A DNA stretch of 5,641 nucleotides from the NCBI GenBank assembly GCA_030146725.1, contig JASLBJ010000255.1, positions 1 through 5,641 of the forward strand, read 5' to 3'. Origin of the DNA: Sphingomicrobium sp. Its GTDB lineage: Bacteria; Pseudomonadota; Alphaproteobacteria; Sphingomonadales; Sphingomonadaceae. The notes beneath the pieces are model-generated. The model was given only the letters and a program-made list of their open reading frames with translations, ran no database searches and was not told the origin of the DNA. The position numbers and the translations under genes are program-made. Shown here piece after piece: positions 1 through 5,641 of this stretch; position 1 is the stretch's first letter, and the number at the start of each line of letters is the position of its first letter.

Positions 1-819
<819 letters not shown>

Positions 820-828
820 TTAGCCCCT

Positions 829-854
829 GTTCGGCCCCGTTGCGGCAGCCGAAC
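829..854 (-). other. Hairpin in the dnaK 5' leader
   Basis: A perfect 7-bp inverted repeat, gttcggc (829-835) and gccgaac (848-854), encloses a 12-nt loop. If transcription starts near 862, it sits almost at the 5' end of the dnaK mRNA and ends 27 nt before the ATG. It does not cover the Shine-Dalgarno sequence, so it does not look like a classical RNA thermometer. A 5' stem that slows mRNA decay, or a chance GC-rich palindrome, are both possible. Confidence 0.4.
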
Positions 855-868
855 GATTGATTTCGGTT

Positions 869-899
869 GCGATATAGGAGCCGCAAAGCAGGCGACAAG
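869..899 (-). promoter_or_regulatory. RpoH (sigma-32) type heat-shock promoter of dnaK
   Basis: On the minus strand CTTG (899-896) is followed after exactly 17 nt by CCTATATCGC (878-869). The alphaproteobacterial RpoH consensus is CTTG, 17 nt, then CYTATNTNNG; only the final G differs. Transcription would start near 862, giving a leader of about 60 nt before the dnaK ATG at 801. The same DNA also contains TTGTCG, 16 nt, TATATC, so the housekeeping sigma factor might use it for basal expression. No CIRCE operator for HrcA is visible, which suggests that heat control of dnaK is through RpoH. Confidence 0.8.
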
Positions 900-915
900 G
901 CTGCGAGCCGCCGAG

Positions 916-953
916 CACAAGATGGGATTTGGCCTACCAAATCGCAGCTTGTG
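916..953. other. Two-tier stem-loop upstream of the dnaK promoter
   Basis: An inner perfect 7-bp stem, gatttgg (926-932) with ccaaatc (937-943), has a 4-nt loop. An outer perfect 6-bp stem, cacaag (916-921) with cttgtg (948-953), surrounds it, separated by a symmetric 4-by-4 internal loop. It is more AT-rich than its surroundings and ends 17 nt upstream of the dnaK -35 element. Neither strand has a T-run after it, so it is not a standard intrinsic terminator. It could be a protein-binding palindrome, an mRNA 3'-end structure for readthrough transcripts from fabG, or a remnant of a small repeat. Function unknown. Confidence 0.45.
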
Positions 954-1003
954 TCGAGAGACGGCGAGCGCCGGCCGACCTGCGGCGCAGCCGACAGGAT
1001 CGA

Positions 1004-1028
1004 CGTCACGGGATCTAATCCCGTGACG
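1004..1028 (-). terminator. Stem-loop after fabG, possible 3'-end structure or weak terminator
   Basis: A perfect 11-bp inverted repeat, cgtcacgggat (1004-1014) with atcccgtgacg (1018-1028), has a 3-nt loop. It begins 27 nt after the fabG stop codon. A further 5-bp outer pairing, gcagc (987-991) with gctgc (1029-1033), is possible across a one-sided bulge. The position fits the end of the fabD-fabG transcript, but no T-tract follows on either strand. It is therefore better read as an mRNA 3' stabilising or processing stem, or as a terminator needing Rho, than as a canonical intrinsic terminator. Confidence 0.45.
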
Positions 1029-1055
1029 GCTGCCCGAGCTAGAACCCCGCCACCA

Positions 1056-1796
1056 TCAAGGCATCGCCATCCCGCCGTTCACGTGCAGCGTCTGCCCCGT
1101 CACATACCCGGCCTCGCGGCTCGCCAGATACACCGCCGCCGCGCCGATATCCTCGCCGCTACCCATCGCCCCAAGCGGAATGCGCGACAGGATCCCCTCG
1201 CGCTGCGGGTCGGTGAGCGCATCGGTCATTGCCGAAGCCATGAACCCCGGGGCAATGCAATTGACCGTGATCCCGCGGCTCGCAAGCTCCTGCGCCAGCG
1301 ACTTCGACAGCCCGATCAGCCCGGCCTTGGACGCGACATAATTGGCCTGCCCCGGATTGCCGGTCACCCCGACGACCGAGGTCACCGAGATGATCCGCCC
1401 GAACCGCGCCCGCATCATCGGCTTGGCCGCGGCACGCATCAGCCGGAACGCGGCTTCGAGGTTGACCCGGATGACCGTGTCCCACTCCTCGTCCTTCATC
1501 CGCATCGCAAGATTGTCGCGCGTCACACCGGCGTTGTTGACGAGGATATCGAGCTTGCCGCCAAGCGCCTCGACCGCGTTCGGCACGAGCCGGTCGACCG
1601 CCGCCCCGTCGGACAAGTCGCACGGCACCGCGACATGCTCGCCCGCAAGCGAGCGGCGGAACGCCTCGAGCTTCTCGGCATTGCTCCCCGACACCGCCAG
1701 CCTGGCCCCCTGCGCGGCAAGGCTCGTCGCAATCGCCGACCCAAGCCCGCCCGAGGCCCCCGTCACCAGCGCGGTCATCCCTGCAAGGTCGAACAT
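1056..1796 (-). CDS. fabG: 3-oxoacyl-ACP reductase FabG
   Basis: FabG is the NADPH-dependent cytosolic enzyme that reduces 3-oxoacyl-ACP to 3-hydroxyacyl-ACP in type II fatty-acid elongation. From the ATG at 1796 it is 246 residues, normal for the family. It is a classical short-chain dehydrogenase: nucleotide-binding TGASGGLG at 12-19, NNAG at 87-90, and active-site N112, S140, Y153 and K157 (Y-x3-K). The C-terminal YVTGQTLHVNGGMAMP is typical of FabG. A GTG at 1799 could also start the frame, but AAGGAG (1805-1810) is 8 nt from the ATG and only 5 nt from the GTG, so the ATG is preferred. The stop of fabD overlaps it as TGATG, indicating translational coupling in one operon. Context beside fabD separates it from the many other short-chain reductases. 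The usual next gene, acpP, is absent; dnaK follows instead. Confidence 0.95.
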   Translation of the reverse strand: MFDLAGMTALVTGASGGLGSAIATSLAAQGARLAVSGSNAEKLEAFRRSLAGEHVAVPCDLSDGAAVDRLVPNAVEALGGKLDILVNNAGVTRDNLAMRMKDEEWDTVIRVNLEAAFRLMRAAAKPMMRARFGRIISVTSVVGVTGNPGQANYVASKAGLIGLSKSLAQELASRGITVNCIAPGFMASAMTDALTDPQREGILSRIPLGAMGSGEDIGAAAVYLASREAGYVTGQTLHVNGGMAMP

Positions 1797-2731
1797 CACG
1801 CGATCTCCTTCGCCAGCGCTTCCACATCCCCGATCGTCACCAGGCTGATCACCCTCGCATCGGGCGCGATGCGCTTGACCATCGGCCCGAGCACCTTACC
1901 GCCCAACTCGACGAACTCCTCGACCCCTGCCCCCGCCATCGCCGCGACGCTCTCACGCCAGCGAACCATCGCAGTCACCTGCTCGACCAACAGTCCGCGG
2001 ATGGTGTCGGGATCACGCTCGGGCGACGCGGTGACGTTGGAATACACCGGAAGCCGTGGGCCCCTGAGATCAGTCTCCCCCAACGCCTCGGCCATCGCGT
2101 CCGCGGCGGGCTGCATCAGCGAGCAGTGGAACGGCGCCGACACCGGCAGGATCACCGCGCGCTTGGCGCCCATTTCCTTGGCCAGCTCGACCGCACGATC
2201 GATTGCGCGCTTGTGACCCGACAGGACGACCTGACTCGGGTCGTTATCGTTGGCGACCGTGCACACCTCACCCTTCGCCGCCGCTTCCGCAATCCGCTGC
2301 GCAAGCTCGACATCGGCTCCAAGCAAAGCCGCCATTGCTCCTTCGCCCACCGGAACCGCCGCCTGCATCGCGCGGCCCCGCAGCTTGAGCAGCCGCGCAG
2401 TGGTCGCCGGGTCGAAGGTCCCGGCCGCGCACAATGCCGAATATTCCCCAAGGCTGTGCCCTGCGACGAAGCTCGCCGCTTTGGTCAGCTCGACCCCGCA
2501 ATCCTTCAGGACGGCGAACACCGCCAGCGCATTGGCCATGATCGCGGGCTGCGCATTCTCGGTCAGCTTGAGCTCGTCCTCAGGCCCCTCGCGCATCAGC
2601 CGCGACAGGTTCTGCCCGAGCGCCTCGTCGACCTCCTCGAACAGGTCGCGCGCGGTCCGGCTCGCCTCGGCCAGGGCCGCGCCCATGCCGACCGCCTGGC
2701 TGCCCTGGCCGGGAAACAGGAATGCGCGCAT
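1796..2731 (-). CDS. fabD: Malonyl-CoA:ACP transacylase FabD
   Basis: FabD moves the malonyl group from malonyl-CoA to acyl carrier protein, supplying the extender unit for fatty-acid synthesis in the cytosol. The 311-residue product has the normal family length. Motifs are the N-terminal MRAFLFPGQGSQ with GQGSQ at 8-12, the nucleophile elbow GHSLG at 91-95 with catalytic S93, LRGRAMQ with substrate-binding R118, SAPFH with catalytic H202, and Q251 in LVEQVTAMVRW. These match E. coli S92, R117, H201 and Q250. The frame extends upstream to a TTG at 2755, but the ATG at 2731 is chosen because the conserved N-terminus begins there and GGAGG lies 9 nt before it. It is the first gene of the fabD-fabG unit and is divergent from the permease gene. 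The TGA shares its last base with the fabG ATG. Confidence 0.97.
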   Translation of the reverse strand: MRAFLFPGQGSQAVGMGAALAEASRTARDLFEEVDEALGQNLSRLMREGPEDELKLTENAQPAIMANALAVFAVLKDCGVELTKAASFVAGHSLGEYSALCAAGTFDPATTARLLKLRGRAMQAAVPVGEGAMAALLGADVELAQRIAEAAAKGEVCTVANDNDPSQVVLSGHKRAIDRAVELAKEMGAKRAVILPVSAPFHCSLMQPAADAMAEALGETDLRGPRLPVYSNVTASPERDPDTIRGLLVEQVTAMVRWRESVAAMAGAGVEEFVELGGKVLGPMVKRIAPDARVISLVTIGDVEALAKEIA

Positions 2732-2740
2732 GTCTGGGGT

Positions 2741-2745
2741 CCTCC
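2741..2745 (-). promoter_or_regulatory. Ribosome binding site that sets the fabD start
   Basis: GGAGG on the minus strand lies 9 nt before the ATG at 2731. It falls inside the longer alternative frame that would begin at TTG 2755, so it argues against that longer start. Confidence 0.75.
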
Positions 2746-2758
2746 GGTTGGTCAAGCG

Positions 2759-2787
2759 CGCCTAGGTCGGGCGGGCTCGATTGCCAA
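2759..2787 (-). promoter_or_regulatory. Candidate housekeeping promoter for fabD
   Basis: On the minus strand TTGGCA (2787-2782) is a 5/6 match to the -35 consensus. It is followed after 17 nt by TAGGCG (2764-2759), a poor -10 element. The start would fall near 2752, giving a leader of about 20 nt that holds the GGAGG site. Position and spacing fit, but the weak -10 makes this tentative. The -35 overlaps the inverted repeat at 2771-2793. Confidence 0.25.
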
Positions 2788-2814
2788 GCCCGCGGCAGGA
2801 TGCAAAGCCCTGCC
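2771..2814 (+). repeat. Two back-to-back inverted repeats in the permease leader
   Basis: The first repeat is gcgggct (2771-2777) with agcccgc (2787-2793), 7 bp with a 9-nt loop. The second follows with no gap: ggcagg (2794-2799) with cctgcc (2809-2814), 6 bp with a 9-nt loop. Together they fill the leader up to 3 nt before the permease ATG at 2818. The only Shine-Dalgarno-like bases (AGGA, 2797-2800) are mostly inside the second stem. They might control permease translation or bind a regulator between the divergent genes. Chance pairing in GC-rich DNA is also possible. Confidence 0.35.
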
Positions 2815-2817
2815 CCG

Positions 2818-4137
2818 ATGACCGATCACGCCTCCCGCCCGACCCACCTGCTCGGCAAGTGGATGAGCGCCGCGATGGTCGTCGGCACGATGATCGGCTC
2901 GGGCATCTATCTGCTGCCGACCACGCTCGCGCCGTTCGGCCCCAACCTGGTCATCGCCTTTCTCGTCACCGGCACCGGCACCATGTGCCTCGCGCTCGTC
3001 CTCGCCCGCCTTGCCGCGACGATCCCCGGCGGCCCCTTCGCCTATGTCGACCGCGCGTTCGGACCCACCGCCGCCTTCCTCACGCTGTGGAGCTACCTCG
3101 TCTCCCAGTGGACCGGCATCGCCGCCGTCTCCGTCGCGGTCGCCGGAGCCATCGGGCATATCGTCCCCGCAGTGCGCCAGGGCCCCGGCCTGATCGCCGT
3201 CGCGCTTGCCACGATCGCAGTGCTGACCCTCGTCAACCTGCGTGGGCCGCGCTCGGCCGGGCGGCTCCAGGTCGCCGCCACGCTGATCAAGATCCTGCCT
3301 TTGCTCGCGGTCATCATCCTCGTCGCCGCGCGCTTCGGCGGCGGCGCCCCGCTCGAGCCGCTCGCCCCGACACCCCTGACCATCGGCGCAATCGCCGCCG
3401 CCGGCGCGCTGATGCTGTTCTCGCTGACCGGCTTCGAAGCCGCCACGGTAACCGCCAACGTCACCGAGGACTCTGCCCGCACCGTCCCGCTCGCGACCAT
3501 CGCCGGCACCGGCTTCACCGCGCTCATCTATCTGCTCGCCACGGTCGCCGCCCTGCTCCTGCTCCCCAGCGCCGTCGCCGCGACCAGCAGCGCGCCCTTC
3601 GCCGACGCCATCGCGCCGATCCTCGGCGGCGGCGCCGGATCCGTCGTTGCGCTCATCGCCGCGATCAGCGCGTTCGGCACCTGCAACGCCCTCCTCCTGC
3701 TCGGCGCCGAAGTCGGCCGAACCATCGCCGGCGCACGCGACCTGCCGCCGCTGTTCCGCCGCACCAACGCCGCCGGCGCCCCGGTCGGCTCCCTGCTGAT
3801 CTCGGCGGCCGTCGCCGCGCTGCTCGTCCTCGCCAGCTCGTCCGAGGATTTCGTCACCCTCTACGTGTTCATCACGCTCATCTCGACCGTCGCCGCACTG
3901 GTGCTCTACGCGGTCTGCGCTGCGGCCGCGCTCAAGCTCGGCGTCGCCGGCAAGTGGGCAGCGGTCGCGGTCCTCGCCATCGTCTACGCGTTCGCGATGT
4001 TCATCGGCGCCGGGCTCGAACCGACCCTGTGGGGCTTCGCGCTGGCACTCGCCGGCCTGCCCGTCCGCGCTATCTCGCGGCGGCTGAACCACTCCACCCC
4101 GGCGCCGGAGCCCGCTCCAGCCGCGCCTCGGGAATGA
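2818..4137 (+). CDS. APC-superfamily amino acid/amine permease (AdiC-like architecture)
   Basis: This is an inner-membrane secondary transporter of the amino acid-polyamine-organocation superfamily, predicted to carry an amino acid or amine by antiport or proton symport. The product is 439 residues with about 12 hydrophobic segments, near 13-35, 41-64, 82-112, 123-141, 151-171, 188-213, 231-250, 273-297, 332-350, 354-383, 390-409 and 412-429. The substrate-backbone motif GTMIGSGIYLLP in helix 1 (23-34) and the helix-6 break FSLTGFEAAT (201-210), followed by NVTEDSARTVPLATI, match the AdiC/basic amino acid group. F201 lies where AdiC has substrate-stacking W202, so arginine specificity should not be assumed. 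The start is uncertain: ATG 2818 gives MTDHASRP, while in-frame ATG 2800 adds six residues; neither has a good ribosome site. The Pro/Ala-rich tail overlaps the oxygenase gene by 68 bp on the opposite strand. No substrate-specific gene is adjacent. Confidence 0.88.
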   Translation: MTDHASRPTHLLGKWMSAAMVVGTMIGSGIYLLPTTLAPFGPNLVIAFLVTGTGTMCLALVLARLAATIPGGPFAYVDRAFGPTAAFLTLWSYLVSQWTGIAAVSVAVAGAIGHIVPAVRQGPGLIAVALATIAVLTLVNLRGPRSAGRLQVAATLIKILPLLAVIILVAARFGGGAPLEPLAPTPLTIGAIAAAGALMLFSLTGFEAATVTANVTEDSARTVPLATIAGTGFTALIYLLATVAALLLLPSAVAATSSAPFADAIAPILGGGAGSVVALIAAISAFGTCNALLLLGAEVGRTIAGARDLPPLFRRTNAAGAPVGSLLISAAVAALLVLASSSEDFVTLYVFITLISTVAALVLYAVCAAAALKLGVAGKWAAVAVLAIVYAFAMFIGAGLEPTLWGFALALAGLPVRAISRRLNHSTPAPEPAPAAPRE

Positions 4138-5248
4138 GCCGCCGAAGCTTGCCCGCGAAGCTGCGCAGGCACACCTCGCTGGTGCCGAGCGGCCCCGCCA
4201 CATAGCTCGGCGACTGCATGCCCAGCTGGACCCGCGTAATCAGCTCGGTATCCTCCTCGTTCACCCGCCGATTGATCCGCCAGTTGAGATAGCGGCACGC
4301 CCGCATTTCCCTTCGCGCGTCAGGCAGCGCATAACTGATCTCCCGGATCACCGTCTCGCAAGCACTCACCGGCAGGAACTGCATGAAATCGACCTGATCG
4401 GGATAGATGTCGAACGCGACATTCGGGAACAGCTTGTAGTACAGCCACTTGCGCCGATGCGACGGCGGCAGATGCGCGGCCTCGGGGAGATGTTTCTGGT
4501 AAGTCCGCTCCGACGGATTGTCCGACGGCCGCTCGACCAGATCGCCCTCCATCCGATCGACATGCTCGTCCGCCGCAATCCGGTAGCCCTTGCCGAACAG
4601 CCGCGTCAGCCCCGGATGGCCGACCGGAATGTGCAGCCCGTCCGAATAATTGTCGGCGATCGTCTTCCAGTTGAGCGGCCGCACCCGCATCGTCACCCGC
4701 CCGATCGGCCGCAGCTCGGCGAAGCGATACGGCGCAACCTCGCTCTCGTAAGGCGCCATCATGCTCGCCACCGACGGCGCCCCGGGCTCCAGCGTGACGA
4801 ACAAAAATCCATGCCAGGCCTCGAGCGCCACCGGCACCAGCCCCAGCTGATCCGGCTCCAGCCCCGGATATTGCCCCCGCTGCGGAACCCCGACCAGCCG
4901 CCCATCCCGCGCATAGCTCCACGCGTGATAGGGACAGGTCAGCACCCGTGCGCAGCCCGCCTCGCCATCGACCAGCCGCGAGCCGCGATGGCGGCACACA
5001 TTGGCGAATGCCCGCACCTCACCGTCGTCGCCGCGAATGACGATCACGCTCTCGCCCAGATACTCCAGGCTGCGCCACTCCCCCGCCAGCGCGATCTCGC
5101 TCTCGTGACACACCGGCTGCGGCGCCGCCCGCAGGAACGCGCGCTTCTCCGCGCCAAGGAACTCCGGGTCATGGTACAGCCACCCGGGCAGGCTCATGCC
5201 CTCGAGCGGGTCGGGCGTCGGATCGATACTGCGCAGCTGAGTGGCCAT
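4070..5248 (-). CDS. Rieske non-haem iron oxygenase, alpha subunit (aromatic ring-hydroxylating type)
   Basis: This is the catalytic subunit of a Rieske oxygenase, which uses O2 and electrons from a separate reductase or ferredoxin to hydroxylate or demethylate a substrate in the cytosol. The product is 392 residues, in the usual range. The Rieske [2Fe-2S] site is C85-x-H87 in CRHRG and C105-x2-H108 in CPYHAWSY. The mononuclear iron site is in NYSDGLHIPVGH: H206 and H211, with bridging D203; the third ligand is probably D333 in NEEDTELITRVQLG. Bridging Asp, not Glu, argues against a CntA-like carnitine oxygenase. The frame is open for 41 more codons upstream, but ATG 5248 is chosen because AGGA lies 6 nt before it (5255-5258) and the upstream part has no family character. 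The stop lies 68 bp inside the convergent permease gene. No reductase, ferredoxin or beta subunit is in the window. Substrate unknown. Confidence 0.92.
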   Translation of the reverse strand: MATQLRSIDPTPDPLEGMSLPGWLYHDPEFLGAEKRAFLRAAPQPVCHESEIALAGEWRSLEYLGESVIVIRGDDGEVRAFANVCRHRGSRLVDGEAGCARVLTCPYHAWSYARDGRLVGVPQRGQYPGLEPDQLGLVPVALEAWHGFLFVTLEPGAPSVASMMAPYESEVAPYRFAELRPIGRVTMRVRPLNWKTIADNYSDGLHIPVGHPGLTRLFGKGYRIAADEHVDRMEGDLVERPSDNPSERTYQKHLPEAAHLPPSHRRKWLYYKLFPNVAFDIYPDQVDFMQFLPVSACETVIREISYALPDARREMRACRYLNWRINRRVNEEDTELITRVQLGMQSPSYVAGPLGTSEVCLRSFAGKLRRLIPEARLERAPAPGWSGSAAAR

Positions 5249-5316
5249 GCCCCATCCTGCCACCCGCGCCAGCCGTGGTCCAGCCGAGCCTTCCTGCCCG
5301 ATCCGCACCACCCACC

Positions 5317-5345
5317 TTGCCATCATCGCCGCCTTCCGCCATAGG
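5317..5345 (+). promoter_or_regulatory. Candidate promoter for rpsF
   Basis: TTGCCA (5317-5322) matches 5/6 of the -35 consensus. After 17 nt comes CATAGG (5340-5345), a weak -10 with three matching bases. Transcription would start near 5352 and leave a leader of about 108 nt before rpsF. That length would allow an S6/S18-type autoregulatory leader, but I could not draw a convincing structure. The site lies upstream of the oxygenase start on the opposite strand. Tentative. Confidence 0.25.
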
Positions 5346-5459
5346 CACCCGCATCCGAAGGTGACGGCCATGCCGCCGCCTGCGGTTGCTTAAAGAACGA
5401 CAGCCGGAGGGGCGCGCGCATCGGGCGGCGTCAGCGATCGGCCAACAGATGAGACAAGC

Positions 5460-5641
5460 ATGCCGCTTTACGAGCATGTTTTCCTCGCGCGTCAGGACCT
5501 GGCACAAGCTCAGGTCGATGCGCTCGCGGAAAACGCGACCAAGATCCTGACCGACAACGGCGGATCGGTGGTCAAGACCGAAACCTGGGGCCTTCGCAGC
5601 CTCGCCTATCGCATGTCGAAGAACCGCAAGGCGCATTATGT
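5460..5641 (+). CDS. rpsF: 30S ribosomal protein S6, N-terminal 60 residues, cut by window edge
   Basis: S6 is a small-subunit ribosomal protein that pairs with S18 on the central domain of 16S rRNA. Translation from ATG 5460 begins [14 protein letters not shown], the typical alphaproteobacterial S6 N-terminus, and continues with [13 protein letters not shown] and [10 protein letters not shown], the conserved S6 core. The frame is open to the window end; about half of the protein is missing. The upstream sequence gatgagacaagc gives only a weak Shine-Dalgarno match. In related bacteria rpsR and rplI normally follow, forming a ribosomal operon, and rpsF lies divergent from fabD. Here the permease and oxygenase genes lie between them. 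Identification is very secure. Confidence 0.97.
   Translation, partial: MPLYEHVFLARQDLAQAQVDALAENATKILTDNGGSVVKTETWGLRSLAYRMSKNRKAHY

Noticed and set aside
960..1055. Possible tRNA or other structured RNA gene downstream of fabG
   Set aside because: Only a single simple hairpin with an optional outer stem is seen; there are no cloverleaf arms, no T-loop motif and no acceptor pairing.
867..2216. 449-codon open frame on the plus strand across the dnaK spacer, fabG and part of fabD
   Set aside because: It is antisense to two well-identified genes, is rich in Arg, Pro and His as expected for a GC-rich shadow frame, and shows no recognisable domain.
1796..2755. Longer fabD start at TTG 2755
   Set aside because: The added residues contain the GGAGG ribosome site of the ATG at 2731, where the conserved MRAFLFPGQGSQ begins.
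2722..2817. Longer permease start at ATG 2722
   Set aside because: It would overlap the 5' end of fabD and add a non-membrane, poorly conserved-looking segment before the normal APC N-terminus.
2752..4203. 483-codon open frame on the minus strand opposite the permease
   Set aside because: Composition is dominated by Gly, Arg, Asp and Glu with no domain. It mirrors the codons of the clearly membrane-type permease on the other strand.
4457..5344. 295-codon open frame on the plus strand opposite the oxygenase
   Set aside because: Arg/Pro/His-rich shadow of the oxygenase gene, which carries intact Rieske and iron-binding motifs.
5400..5459. S6/S18-binding leader motif before rpsF
   Set aside because: Only short 3-5 bp pairings could be drawn by eye, not a convincing conserved structure, so it is left as a check and not annotated.

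Overview
The window looks like chromosome from an alphaproteobacterium, most likely a sphingomonad. The support is high GC content with strongly GC-biased third codon positions, DnaK and ribosomal protein S6 sequences of alphaproteobacterial type, and the closeness of rpsF to a divergent fabD-fabG pair. This placement comes from recall of family sequences, not from a search.

Layout, left to right. Positions 1-801 (minus) hold the first 267 codons of dnaK; the rest lies beyond the left edge. Positions 802-1055 are a gene-free spacer with a well-matched heat-shock (RpoH/sigma-32) promoter for dnaK, a hairpin in the dnaK leader, and two further stem-loops between that promoter and the fabG stop. 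Positions 1056-2731 (minus) hold fabD and fabG, whose stop and start codons overlap in TGATG. Positions 2732-2817 are a short divergent spacer with two back-to-back inverted repeats. Positions 2818-4137 (plus) encode a 12-helix APC-superfamily amino-acid or amine permease. Positions 4070-5248 (minus) encode a Rieske non-haem-iron oxygenase alpha subunit whose 3' end overlaps the permease end by 68 bp in antisense. Positions 5249-5459 are a spacer with a possible rpsF promoter, and rpsF begins at 5460 (plus) and runs off the right edge.

Functionally this is mostly housekeeping: fatty-acid synthesis (FabD makes malonyl-ACP; FabG reduces the 3-oxoacyl-ACP formed from it), protein folding (DnaK) and translation (S6). 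The accessory part is the convergent permease/oxygenase pair lying between fabD and rpsF. Its substrates cannot be read from the sequence, and the oxygenase has no ferredoxin or reductase partner in the window.

I see no rRNA, tRNA, CRISPR array, insertion sequence or phage gene, and no clear evidence of a new multi-gene system. The points most worth checking are the permease/oxygenase insertion and its antisense overlap, the fabG-dnaK junction without acpP, and the unexplained stem-loops at 916-953 and 2771-2814.
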